64,000 nucleotides of DNA from Argonema antarcticum A004/B2 (GTDB taxonomy: Bacteria > Cyanobacteriota > Cyanobacteriia > Cyanobacteriales > Aerosakkonemataceae), in contig NZ_JAIQZN010000009.1 of assembly GCF_023333585.1 (NCBI RefSeq), positions 1 through 64,000 on the forward strand, written 5' to 3'. Shown here in pieces: positions 26,086 to 34,605 of the stretch. How positions within the stretch are numbered: the first letter of the stretch is position 1; every line of letters starts with the position of its first letter. The position numbers were made by a program, and so were the translations under genes. The notes beneath the pieces were generated by a model. It did not search any database. It was not told the origin of the DNA and was given only the letters and a program-made list of their open reading frames with translations.

Positions 26086-26129
26086 AGAAACCGGGTTTCT
26101 TCAGATGGGATGAAAGAAACCCGGTTTCT
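26086..26129. repeat. Inverted pair of GAAACC(C/G)GGTTTC units
   Basis: AGAAACCGGGTTTCT and AGAAACCCGGTTTCT lie 14 bases apart between the antitoxin gene and the broken glutathione S-transferase gene. It can form a long hairpin that could end transcription of the latter. Confidence 0.7.
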
Positions 26130-26635
26130 CAGATCGCACTCAGCTTTAACCCACAGGAACAGTCGATTTTACCGACTCCCGTTCGTGCAAACTCTTAAAC
26201 CATTCTCCCAATTTCGGATAATGCTGTTGCCAATCTTCACCAAAGCGAAGATTGTAGTAACCAAGGGTAGACAATGCTGCAACATCTGCCACCGTCCAAA
26301 TATTACCTAACAGATAATTCGATGCGGTTAATTGCCCATCCAAAGCCGGTAAAAGCCGATCGATCGCACCTTGGTATTTAGCGACATCTCCAGAATCTGC
26401 TCGATCGCCTTTGCGCTTTTGTAACCACAAAGCTACAATATTATCTGCCAAAGTATCTGCCAAATCTTCCCATTTCCGACATTCTAGGCGTTCTTTGCGA
26501 TCGCTTGGATAAAAACTCGGCTCTGGATAAGTTTCGTCCAGATACTCCACAATCAAGGTAGAATCCCAAAGCGTGGTGCCATCTTTATCTACCAGCACAG
26601 GCACTTTGCCGATCGGAGAAACTTGCAGGAATTCC

Positions 26636-27935
26636 GGCTCTTCCGTACTTAGTGTGCTAAAATCTTAGACAATTGTCGCAAAAAGAGTCGAGTGGGAATC
26701 AATTATGAAAAGGGTAATGACAAAATTACTAAATTTACCTGGTGTGATAGTAGAAGATAGCAAAGAAACAAAAGAAACCTTAATATTATCTGTAAGAGTA
26801 GAGAAAAAAACAGCCTTTTGCCCCCGTTGTGGTCAGACTTCTCATCGCCTTCATCAAAATAAAAGCCATTTAGTAAGAGATTTACCTATGGGGGATAGAG
26901 AACTTATTCTAAGAGTAAATCGGCGACGATTTAAGTGTGAAAATTGCCAAAAACCTTTTAGCGAAACTTTGGATTTTGTAGGTAATAGAAAAAGTTTTAC
27001 TTATAGATATGCCCAAGCGGTGACTGAGCAAGTTATTCATAGTGACGTGAGCAATGTAGCCAAAAATAATGGATTAACTGAAGAAGAAGTCTGGTCAATG
27101 GTAATAGCTGTAGCTAAAAAAATCCTGCCTGTTGATGTAGAAGATTTAAAAATATTAGGAATAGATGAAATTAGTTTAGTAAAAGGACAAGGAAAATTTA
27201 TAGTAGTTTTAGTAGACTTATCAACACATAAGTTAGTAGGATTAGTATCATGTCGAACACAGTCAGAGATAGAAAAAGTGATGCAGCAATGGGGAGAAAA
27301 AGTATTATTTCAAATAGAAGAAGTAAGTATGGATATGACTGGTAACTATAAATCATTAGCACATAAAATTTGTCCAAATGCAGAAGTAACAGTGGACAGA
27401 TTTCATCTGACAAAAATAGTTCATTCAGAGCTAAACCAAGCGAGAATTGACCAAAAGAAAACGGCAGAATCACTAAACACTAAGTCAAGGGCGAAACTCT
27501 TTAATAGCTTGAAAGGAAGTAAGTATACATTACTGAAAGCCGAGGATAAGTTATCTAATCAGCAAAAAGAAAAATTGAAACAAGTTAAAGAAGCTTCACC
27601 GAAAGTGGCAATTATGCACGACTTGAAAGAGGAATTCCATCTTTTATTTGAGTCAAGTAAAACTTTGGGAGAAGGCACATTAAAATTAATTGATTGGTTA
27701 AAGAAAGCTGAACCATATTACCGAAATAGTGTCTCAACGATTAAGCGTTGGTTCCCGGAGGTAGTAGGTTACTTTGAAAGAAGAATAACCAATGGGGTAG
27801 TAGAAGGCATTAATAACAAATTAAAATTGTTAAAACGTTGTGGATTTGGCTTTAAGAATTTTCATAATTTTGAGATAAGGGCTTTACTTCTCTGGCATTT
27901 TCCTGACAATTTAGCACACTAAGTACGGAAGAGCC
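26636..27935. mobile_element. ISL3-family insertion sequence, complete
   Basis: A 1.3-kb element bounded by perfect 26-bp inverted repeats starting GGCTCTTCCGTACTTAGTG (26636-26661 and the complement at 27910-27935). It carries one transposase gene. The usual 8-bp target duplication is missing (GGAATTCC on the left, AGGCGATC on the right), which agrees with the deletion in the host gene. The element is notably more AT-rich and lacks GCGATCGC sites, unlike the flanking DNA. Confidence 0.88.
26705..27922 (+). CDS. ISL3-family transposase
   Basis: A 405-residue transposase: an N-terminal zinc-binding region (CPRCGQTSHRLHQNKSHLVRD, then RRRFKCENCQKPF), a helix-turn-helix (EEVWSMVIAVA) and a DDE core with LGIDEISLVKGQ, VSMDMTGNYKSL, TVDRFHLTKIV and the final GVVEGINNKLKLLKR. 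Length and motifs match intact ISL3 enzymes and no interruptions are seen, so it may be active. Confidence 0.95.
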   Translation: MKRVMTKLLNLPGVIVEDSKETKETLILSVRVEKKTAFCPRCGQTSHRLHQNKSHLVRDLPMGDRELILRVNRRRFKCENCQKPFSETLDFVGNRKSFTYRYAQAVTEQVIHSDVSNVAKNNGLTEEEVWSMVIAVAKKILPVDVEDLKILGIDEISLVKGQGKFIVVLVDLSTHKLVGLVSCRTQSEIEKVMQQWGEKVLFQIEEVSMDMTGNYKSLAHKICPNAEVTVDRFHLTKIVHSELNQARIDQKKTAESLNTKSRAKLFNSLKGSKYTLLKAEDKLSNQQKEKLKQVKEASPKVAIMHDLKEEFHLLFESSKTLGEGTLKLIDWLKKAEPYYRNSVSTIKRWFPEVVGYFERRITNGVVEGINNKLKLLKRCGFGFKNFHNFEIRALLLWHFPDNLAH

Positions 27936-28061
27936 AGGCGATCGCTGTGCGTAGTACAAAACTCTGGTCATAAACTTGTCTATTTGGTATCGAAATCAAC
28001 AGTTTTAGAGTTTAGTCTATGCTGGTAAATACTACAATCCGTATGAATTGAAGAGATATTG

Positions 28062-29279
28062 ATGATGAAATTGAAGCGCCCGCCCGGTCTTATTTTCGTT
28101 TTAATCACCTTGTTCATAGACGTGATGGGGGTTGGTCTTAGCGCTCCCATTCTTCCTAAACTGATTGCTGGATTTATCGGTGATGTTTCTACCGCTTCCT
28201 ACTATTATGGGGCCGTCACGACTAGCTACGCCCTCATGCTATTTGTATTCTCGCCTATCCAGGGCGCTCTCTCCGATCGGTTTGGCCGCAAACCAGTACT
28301 GCTATTTTCCCTCTTTGGAACGGGGCTAACCTATATCGGCCTGACATTTGCCCCCACTCTGCCTTGGATATTCACCGCACAAATCCTTAATGGTCTTACT
28401 GGTGGCAGCGTCGCTGTTGTTTTTGCCTACATTGCAGACGTCAGCACCCCGGAAGAACGACCAAAAAATTTCGGCTTGGTGGGAGCCGTCCTTGCTTTGG
28501 GATGGGTCGTAGGGCCAGCTTTGGGCGGCTTGCTGGGCGCTTGGGGATTGCGTTTTCCTTTCGCAGTTGCAGCTATAATCACATTCCTGAATCTGCTGTA
28601 TGGAATTTTAGTTGTATCGGAGTCTCACTCACCAGAACACCGCCGTTCCTTTTCTTGGTCTCGTGCTAACCCAGTTGCTTCTCTGGGGTTGTTGCGAAAA
28701 AATGCGATCGTCTTTGGTTTGGCAGCAATTATGTTGTGTACCGATATTGCTCTGCAATGTTTTATCAGTACTTGGGTGTTATTTACTACTTATAAGTTTG
28801 CATGGACAACTGTCCAAGCTGGACTGTCTCTGGCGTTGCTGGGAGTGATGACGGCGGCTGTCCAGGGAGGTTTGATCCGACCGCTAATTTCTCGCTTCGG
28901 TTCTAGAAAAATAATTATCGTAGGGCTAACTTTTAGCATGATTGGCTATCTCCTCTACGCTTTTGCCACTGCGGGATGGATGTTGTACTGGATTATTGTG
29001 CTGAATGGGTTTGATTTCACTGTTAAACCAACAGCTCAAGGATTGGTTTCCGCTCAAGTGAGTTCGCAAGAACAAGGCGCAATTCAAGGTGCTTTGTCTT
29101 CTCTGACGGCTTTGGCAAGTATTATCGGCCCGCTGCTAGCTACTAATTTGTTCGGTTACTTTACATCCGATCGGGCCTTAATTCGTTTACCGGAAATACC
29201 CTTCTTCTTAGGTGCTTTTCTGTTCGGTTTGGCGTTATGGTTAGCGATCGCAACTTTTTCTAAACGTAGGTTGGTTTGA
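28062..29279 (+). CDS. MFS transporter, TetA-like drug exporter family
   Basis: About 405 residues with twelve predicted membrane helices. Conserved MFS signatures are FIDVMGVGLSAPILPKL in helix 1 and the loop 2-3 motif GALSDRFGRKPVLLFS, with GLVGAVLALGWVVGPALGG in the antiporter helix 5 region. This subgroup includes tetracycline and multidrug/H+ antiporters. The first codon in frame is TTG at 28059; ATG 28062 or 28065 is more likely. It is monocistronic, between the IS and a repeat. The substrate cannot be predicted. Confidence 0.9.
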   Translation: MMKLKRPPGLIFVLITLFIDVMGVGLSAPILPKLIAGFIGDVSTASYYYGAVTTSYALMLFVFSPIQGALSDRFGRKPVLLFSLFGTGLTYIGLTFAPTLPWIFTAQILNGLTGGSVAVVFAYIADVSTPEERPKNFGLVGAVLALGWVVGPALGGLLGAWGLRFPFAVAAIITFLNLLYGILVVSESHSPEHRRSFSWSRANPVASLGLLRKNAIVFGLAAIMLCTDIALQCFISTWVLFTTYKFAWTTVQAGLSLALLGVMTAAVQGGLIRPLISRFGSRKIIIVGLTFSMIGYLLYAFATAGWMLYWIIVLNGFDFTVKPTAQGLVSAQVSSQEQGAIQGALSSLTALASIIGPLLATNLFGYFTSDRALIRLPEIPFFLGAFLFGLALWLAIATFSKRRLV

Positions 29280-29281
29280 GG

Positions 29282-29420
29282 AATGATATCGTCAAATTTT
29301 TTGTTGTTATCTTTGGTTAAATTTTTACCACAGATGAAGACAGATGAACACAGATGAACACAGATAAGATAAGAATAAGAACACGATTTTTTTAGGTGAC
29401 CGATGCGTAAGGACATGATT
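29282..29420. repeat. Degenerate MITE-like element (ATATCATGTCCGGT family)
   Basis: Begins GATATCGTCAAATTTTTTG, contains GGTTAAATTTTTACCACAG and ACAGATGAACACAGATGAAC, and ends ACCGATGCGTAAGGACATGAT. The interior matches the element at 33047-33212, and the right end is a mutated copy of its terminal repeat; the left end is lost. A GTTGGGTTGA...CAACCCAACCTAC hairpin follows at 29439-29470. Confidence 0.6.
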
Positions 29421-29522
29421 TGCGATCGAAAATTTGTTGGGTTGATTTGTCGCTCAACCCAACCTACAATTTTAGGGATTGGGAATTGCTTATTTTAGAT
29501 TGAATTAAAATCTAAAATCTGT

Positions 29523-30182
29523 TTACCGCGTTTCCTGTGTTTGAGTGTCGATCACACCACTCCAGTCATCGTTTTTAACTGCTTCTTCCAGGCGACGACG
29601 TTGCTCATCATCAGTTATATTAAGTTTTTCGGTTTCTGTTTTTAGTGTCGTATCCGCGATCGCTTTTCGCAATTTGAGTTTTTTCTCTTCGTAAGCTTGG
29701 CGTTCCGCTGCTGACATCGCCGCCTTTGCCACTTCACCGACTGTAGCAGCCCACATTTGGCTCATTTCGCCGTTTCCTGGGGGAATATAGTCAAGTTCGG
29801 ATAGCCACGCATCCCGCAATTCTTCCATTGCTTCTCGCTTGGGAAATTTGAACGGTTGTACCCGCACGAGGGCACAAGTTTCTGCACCGTTTTGGGTAAC
29901 ATGACCTTTGAGGGATAGCAGTACGTTGCGCGAGTAACCGATGTACTGCGTCTCGCGATTGGCGGCTAGTACGGCGTACACGCCTGCGATTTTAGTGTTT
30001 TGGGTGCGATCGCACCAAATCTCCAACGGTAGCACTTGCGAACCATCACTCACCGTCTCAGGAGACGCCGTTACCGCCGTGACAGCGTGTTCCTCGTCCG
30101 AACTATACAAAAAACTGTGCAGTCCCTGATGTTCGACGGGTACATTTTGATGCTCAATTTGCAAATTATTCTCTGTTTCCAC
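29523..30182 (-). CDS. GIY-YIG nuclease-like protein
   Basis: A 219-residue protein. A GIY-YIG-type core appears as AGVYAVLAANRETQYIGYSRNVLLSLKGHV, where VY and YIG are the sequence hallmarks. It is followed by FPKREAMEELRDAWLSEL and a charged helical C-terminus (KKLKLRKAIADTTLKTET...EEAVKND). The N-terminal 45 residues are low-complexity and acidic. Homologs of this short form occur in cyanobacteria with unknown roles. Whether it cleaves DNA is uncertain. Confidence 0.72.
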   Translation of the reverse strand: METENNLQIEHQNVPVEHQGLHSFLYSSDEEHAVTAVTASPETVSDGSQVLPLEIWCDRTQNTKIAGVYAVLAANRETQYIGYSRNVLLSLKGHVTQNGAETCALVRVQPFKFPKREAMEELRDAWLSELDYIPPGNGEMSQMWAATVGEVAKAAMSAAERQAYEEKKLKLRKAIADTTLKTETEKLNITDDEQRRRLEEAVKNDDWSGVIDTQTQETR

Positions 30183-30221
30183 CAGTTTTTCTCCGCGCTC
30201 TAAAACCTACTCAAATCTAAC

Positions 30222-30330
30222 TATAGCTAGGGGCTAGGGGCTAGGGGCTAGGGGCTAGGGTCAGAAGGGTCTAGGGGCTAGGGTTTCAGGAATTAAGAAC
30301 GTCCTAACTGACTTTCATCGGTTGCTATAT
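30222..30330. repeat. Composite TATAGC repeat with CTAGGGG tandem units
   Basis: Starts TATAGCTAGGGGCTAGGGG, carries about six CTAGGGG heptads, then AATTAAGAACGTCCTAACTG, and ends GGTTGCTATAT. Related copies are at 37923-38059, 39615-39722 (inverted), 52620-52837 (inverted), 56841-56970 and 57068-57189. The short inverted TATAGC...GCTATA ends suggest a small non-autonomous mobile repeat with a variable tandem core. Confidence 0.7.
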
Positions 30331-30357
30331 ATTGCAAATGGGATCTTGGTGATGTCG

Positions 30358-31275
30358 TTAAACGGATGCCATCTCATTTATAAATGGTGTTATGGCATTT
30401 ATAAATTCCGTCGGTTCTTCGTAAGGTAAAACATTTCTTCCCTTAATTTTTACCCCGCGACATGAAGGCAAACACGCCAAATAGTCAGCCAAACGTTCAT
30501 CTGGAGTTTCTTTTTTTCCTGATCGACTGATACTGGATGCTGTCTCTCCCATCACTACTAAAGTTGGTTGGTAAATTTGCGCGATCGCATCTTGATAATC
30601 CTGTCGCCAAAACCCAGCCAAAAACGAAAACACAGCATAGCGACTGGCAGCATTTTTCGCACCCACTTTCAACATATCCAACCACTCACCATCCACTTTC
30701 TCATCCTCAGCAAAAAGTTGCCGAATTGAGAAATTACGCAAAAACTTGCGGCTTCTGGCATATTCAAAAAAAGCTCTCCCAAAGGGAGAATCAAAGATAT
30801 TCCAATTTATTTTATGCCGCCGATCAGATGTGTTAGTATCGAGCAACCTCAAAGCTGGTGGCCCCGATAATACCAATCCCCGAATTAAATTAGATTCTTT
30901 CGCTAATTGCACTAATTCAACTGCTACAGGGAATAACGCGCCTTGCACTACTAAAACTACTGGTTTGTTTACCACATTTTGCAGAAAATAGTACAACTGT
31001 TTTGCCCAATCACTAGGATTATAAGCCACACGCGGCATATCGCTTTCACCGCATCCCAATAAATCGGGATTATAGATGGGATTGCGCTTGCCTGTAGCAT
31101 ACCATTGGCGACAGAATCGTTGCCAAAAATTTCCAGACAACCCAACACCGATCGGATGAATCAACAACAGGGGAATCCCATCATTACCGCTTGGGTTATA
31201 AACTTCGTAGGCGCAGCGATAATTCTTCCAAGTGTAAAACTGAGTTTGTGTATTTTCCGTTAAACCTGTTTGCAT
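30358..31275 (-). CDS. Alpha/beta-hydrolase-fold protein, nucleophile apparently lost
   Basis: About 305 residues. The fold is shown by IPLLLIHPIGVGLSGNFW (oxyanion HP-G region) and NPIYNPDLLGCGESDMP (DLLGxGxS). The nucleophile elbow reads LVVQGALFPVAVEL, where GxSxG is expected, so the catalytic Ser is not present at the usual place. Late acid and His positions are also unclear. It may be a non-catalytic or divergent member. The frame opens at 31353, but the ATG at 31275 has GGGGGT 5 bases upstream. Confidence 0.78.
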   Translation of the reverse strand: MQTGLTENTQTQFYTWKNYRCAYEVYNPSGNDGIPLLLIHPIGVGLSGNFWQRFCRQWYATGKRNPIYNPDLLGCGESDMPRVAYNPSDWAKQLYYFLQNVVNKPVVLVVQGALFPVAVELVQLAKESNLIRGLVLSGPPALRLLDTNTSDRRHKINWNIFDSPFGRAFFEYARSRKFLRNFSIRQLFAEDEKVDGEWLDMLKVGAKNAASRYAVFSFLAGFWRQDYQDAIAQIYQPTLVVMGETASSISRSGKKETPDERLADYLACLPSCRGVKIKGRNVLPYEEPTEFINAITPFINEMASV

Positions 31276-31389
31276 AGTTACCCCCTTCAAATTTGATGAA
31301 GCTGCTGCAATTGTTTTACTCCAGTTGCCGCTGCTGTTGTTATCTGAATTCAACCTATCGGTGAAAGGTGAATTTCAGTTATTATATCA

Positions 31390-31700
31390 TCAGCCAAGTA
31401 CTTGGTCAATAACTTGTCGCATTTTGTCATAATGAGAACCTTTCCAAAAGATTTGACTGCAATCTTTACAGCGATGGAATTCTATTATGCTTTCCGTGTC
31501 TTTCGGAATCCGGCCTGCTAATGTTCCTTCTGAACATTATTGTAGGGACACGGCATCATAAATATGTCGGTCATACAAAAGATTTAATTATGCCGTGTCC
31601 CTACAGGTTATGTGACACGAAAGAACCGAAAGCCGCTAACCTTCCTAAGTGAACATCAAGCACAATTCGATCGTGTCTTTGATTGAGGGTGACTCTGCAA
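31390..31700 (-). pseudogene. Mut7-C RNase-domain gene remnant
   Basis: The minus strand reads ...RIVLDVHLGRLAAF (around 31629-31676), typical of the start of Mut7-C. After a 63-bp repeat (31542-31604) it continues CSEGTLAGRIPKDTESIIEF then HRCKDCSQIFWKGSHYDKM, the zinc-ribbon end, and stops at 31392-31390. The middle of the domain is missing and frames do not join, so the gene is dead. The remainder of the gap to 31942 contains no other gene. Confidence 0.65.
31542..31604. repeat. 63-bp inverted repeat (GTAGGGACACGGCAT family)
   Basis: GTAGGGACACGGCAT at the left end and its complement ATGCCGTGTCCCTAC at the right end enclose 33 bases. It interrupts the Mut7-C remnant. The palindrome at 50871-50908 (GTAGGGGCAATTC) belongs to a similar class of cyanobacterial repeats. 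Confidence 0.75.
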
Positions 31701-31942
31701 AAACATGACTAAATCTGATATTTCTTCTATTGGATGGCAGAAAGAAATTCAGTTCGGCATGAAACGAAAAATTAACTGTTGGCATTGTTCGATTTGAGAT
31801 TTTAGATTAACTGATGCTGAAGGCAGAATCTGGTAACGAGAAACTTGGATGCAGAGTATCCAGATAAATTGGGAGTGGAATATACTGATAGAATCAGCAT
31901 CTTTTGAAGTTGTTATGCTTTTGTTCAAAAAATTACATTTTT

Positions 31943-33043
31943 ATGCCTCTGCCCCTCTGCTCCTCTGCCCCTCTGCCCCTCTGCCCCTCCGCTCCTCTGC
32001 TTCCTGCTCGTCTCGATCCGGGACTTAATTTGACAGCGCTTGCTCCCATGCAGGATGTGACGGATTTGCACTTTATGAGCGCTCTGGCTAATTATGGCAG
32101 TCCCGATTATTTCTTTACTGAGTATTTTCGCGTCCATGTTAGTTCTGGTCTAGATAAAAATATCCTCAGATCGATTACAGAGAACTCCACCGGACGCCCG
32201 ATCTTTGCTCAGATCATCGGTGAAAGTATTCTCGACCTAGTACGCACTGCTAAAGATTTGAGTGGCTACCCAGTCGCGGGAATCGACCTCAATATGGGAT
32301 GTCCTGCTCCCAGAATTTACCGCAAAAATGTGGGTGGAGGGCTGTTGCGCGATCCTGAAAAAGTCAGCCAAATCCTTGGTGAATTGCGGGGGGCTGTTGA
32401 TGGACTTTTGACAGTTAAAATGCGAATTGGCTTTGAAAATACCGCTAACTTCGATCGCATCCTCGACTTGATTAACCTGCACAACATCGATTTGCTGAGC
32501 TTGCACGGTCGTACTGTTAAGGAGATGTATCATAGCCCTGTGCATTACGATCTGATTGCCCATGCCGTACAGCGGGTTAATTGCCCGGTTTTAGCAAACG
32601 GTAACGTAACATCTGCCGCCAGCGCCGCAGCCGTCCTGGACACTACAGGAGCCGCAGGGGTGATGATCGGTCGCGCTGCGATCCGAAATCCCTGGATTTT
32701 TAAGCAAATCCGCCAATATCTGAGCGGTCAATCTGTGCAGATCGTTACTCTGGCTGAAGTTCGCGACTACATTGAGTTATTGCGTCGAACGATGACAGCG
32801 CCGACTGTACCGGAGCGTGCGCGTGTTAACAAGATGAAAATGTATCTAAACTTCATCGGTCAAGCTGTAGATGCCGCTGGAGGTTTCTTAAAGGATATGC
32901 GCCAATCCCAGACTGAAGCTGAACTATTCGGAATATGCGATCGCTATTTATTAAGCGGCCCAGACCAAGAATTTGCCTTGGAGCCTTATCCTGGACTTGT
33001 GGCTCGTCCTAGCTGCGAGACTGCCCACTCTGCATCCACATAA
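31943..33043 (+). CDS. dus: tRNA-dihydrouridine synthase
   Basis: FMN enzyme that reduces uridine in tRNA. Domains: TIM barrel with LTALAPMQDVTD at the start, catalytic Cys in DLNMGCPAPRIYRKNVGGGLL, VKMRIGFE, LLSLHGRTVKEMY, CPVLANGNVTSA and GVMIGRAAIRNPWIF (phosphate site), then the helical C-terminal RNA-binding domain. The first 22 residues (MPLPLCSSAPLPLCPSAPLL) are encoded by a CCCCTCTG tandem repeat and are not part of the family. No good ribosome site is present and the true start is uncertain; an upstream TTG at 31904 is also in frame. Confidence 0.9.
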   Translation: MPLPLCSSAPLPLCPSAPLLPARLDPGLNLTALAPMQDVTDLHFMSALANYGSPDYFFTEYFRVHVSSGLDKNILRSITENSTGRPIFAQIIGESILDLVRTAKDLSGYPVAGIDLNMGCPAPRIYRKNVGGGLLRDPEKVSQILGELRGAVDGLLTVKMRIGFENTANFDRILDLINLHNIDLLSLHGRTVKEMYHSPVHYDLIAHAVQRVNCPVLANGNVTSAASAAAVLDTTGAAGVMIGRAAIRNPWIFKQIRQYLSGQSVQIVTLAEVRDYIELLRRTMTAPTVPERARVNKMKMYLNFIGQAVDAAGGFLKDMRQSQTEAELFGICDRYLLSGPDQEFALEPYPGLVARPSCETAHSAST

Positions 33044-33046
33044 ATC

Positions 33047-33212
33047 ATATCGTGTCCGGTTGCATCGTTAGTACATGAGTGATGTCGTCAAATTGTCTGT
33101 TTTCATCGTTGGTTAAATTTTTACCACAGATGAAGACAGATGAACACAGATGAACACAGATAAGAAGAAGAACAGGAGTTTTTTAGATAAACGATGCTAC
33201 CGGACATGATAT
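33047..33212. mobile_element. MITE-like element between dus and pmbA
   Basis: A 166-bp sequence with about 23-bp terminal inverted repeats: ATATCGTGTCCGGTTGCATC on the left, and the complement of AACGATGCTACCGGACATGA on the right. It carries no open reading frame and has internal ACAGATGAACACAGATGAAC units. It fills the gap between the convergent dus and pmbA genes exactly: dus ends at 33043 and the last base of the element is the first base of the pmbA stop triplet. Relatives: 59069-59251, a degenerate copy at 29282-29420, and a solo end at 15679-15702. Confidence 0.72.
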
Positions 33213-34555
33213 CAAACGCTGTCGGTGATACTGCTAAAATTAAACTCCTTCACCCGCACACCTGGCACTACACTACTGCCAAAGCGTTGTACGGTACTAA
33301 TAGCATCAACATCCCGCAACATTTCTGGTATACTTTGGTTGAAACGGAAGTTTTTAATCGGGTAACTAATCCGACCATCTTCTATCCAGAATGTACCATC
33401 GCGAGTCATGCCTGTTACCTCTAATGTTCGAGGATTGACATATTGCACGTACCAGGCACGACTTACCAAAATTGCTCGTTCTGTTTGGGCAATTAATTCG
33501 GCTAAACTTCGCTCTGTACCAGACATGACAAAGGGATACATTGCACCAGTTGGTTCTTGGGTTTTTTGTAATGCCCAATAGCGACTATAGGACAAAGTTT
33601 TAGTAGCACCATCTTTGATGATTTCTAAGTAGTTATTGCTCAAACCATCACCAAAGAAGGTGCCGCTTTGTAGCAGGGGATGCGCCGGATTTCGCTGCAC
33701 CTGAATTAATGGGCTAAACATTGTTTCACCCAAACGGTTACCCGCCGGTTTACCTTTTTCATCGGTGCTAGACATGAACGATCGGCCCTCATCCGCCGCC
33801 CGCGCATCGAGATTCCAAATTACCCAACTTAGTAAATCAGCAAAAGCAGCTGCATCTAAGATTACTGGATATTTACCAGGACTCAGTTCGCGGGGTTGGC
33901 GAGAGCTAATTGCTTTTTCAATTAACTGCTCTGTTAAAGTTTCAATCGGCAAAGAATTGATAGCCCAAGCGGTGCGATTTCCCCAGGATGAACCGTCATC
34001 AATCCTAGCAGTAAAGCTAAAATCTGCTTCTGTTCCTTGATTGCAAGCCCGCAAACCTTTGGAGTTGCCGATCGCTATCAGGGAAGCTTCTGTACTCAGT
34101 GTACCGGAACCATCGACGCCAGTTGTTCCACTCAGAAGACACACCCGCTGGACAATTTTTCCTCTTTCTAAAGGTGAAAGATTTGCGGTAGTTTCATCAA
34201 AAGCTGGAGTGCGTTCTTCGTAGTTTTGCGGTTCTAAAAGTGGCACCCATTCTGGATCTTCGGGAGCAATTCTGGCTAGTTCTTCGGATCGACGGAGGGT
34301 AGATGCGATCGCATCTGCATCTAACTCTGTTGTGGAACTAGACGCGCTCTTTTTGCCGAAATAACTGGTGATATTTAGGTTAAATTTAGTGCGACTAATG
34401 TTCTGACTAATTTGATTTTCTGAAAAGCGACTAAGCGATTCCGAGTTATTGCTGAGACTGACAAATACTCCCTCTGCTTCAGATTGTTTAATCACTGAAT
34501 CGATCAGGGATAATGCTCTGTCTTCGCCGATCAGATTTGATGCTGTTGCTATCAT
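33212..34555 (-). CDS. pmbA: TldE/PmbA-family protein
   Basis: A 447-residue partner of TldD. The sequence matches PmbA: SNNSESLSRFSENQISQNIS near the N-terminus, PGKYPVILDAAAFADLLSWV, SGTFFGDGLSNNYLEIIKDG, and the end VTGMTRDGTFWIEDGRISYP. It lacks the HExxxH metal motif present in TldD, as expected for the TldE subunit. The TldD/TldE heterodimer degrades unfolded peptides and processes some modified peptides. The third gene in the order tldD, nuclease-like gene, pmbA. Its stop overlaps the MITE-like element by one base. Confidence 0.9.
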   Translation of the reverse strand: MIATASNLIGEDRALSLIDSVIKQSEAEGVFVSLSNNSESLSRFSENQISQNISRTKFNLNITSYFGKKSASSSTTELDADAIASTLRRSEELARIAPEDPEWVPLLEPQNYEERTPAFDETTANLSPLERGKIVQRVCLLSGTTGVDGSGTLSTEASLIAIGNSKGLRACNQGTEADFSFTARIDDGSSWGNRTAWAINSLPIETLTEQLIEKAISSRQPRELSPGKYPVILDAAAFADLLSWVIWNLDARAADEGRSFMSSTDEKGKPAGNRLGETMFSPLIQVQRNPAHPLLQSGTFFGDGLSNNYLEIIKDGATKTLSYSRYWALQKTQEPTGAMYPFVMSGTERSLAELIAQTERAILVSRAWYVQYVNPRTLEVTGMTRDGTFWIEDGRISYPIKNFRFNQSIPEMLRDVDAISTVQRFGSSVVPGVRVKEFNFSSITDSV

Positions 34556-34605
34556 GGCTATTGGTAATTTTGGATTGACGATTTTTTAAGTGAGCGTTGT
34601 TTCTG

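Larger units (their letters stand above)
26146..27971 (-). pseudogene. Glutathione S-transferase gene split by an ISL3 element, with deletion
   Basis: The 3' part (26146-26634) reads EFLQVSPIGKVPVLVDKDG ... LLGNIWTVADVAALSTLGYYN, a GST from the middle of the thioredoxin-like domain to the end. Beyond the insertion, an ATG at 27971-27969 opens MTRVLYYAQRSP, a GST-like N-terminus, and runs straight into the right end of the IS (27936). About 30 residues expected between the two pieces are absent from both flanks, so the insertion was accompanied or followed by a deletion of roughly 100 bases. The gene should be inactive. Confidence 0.75.
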
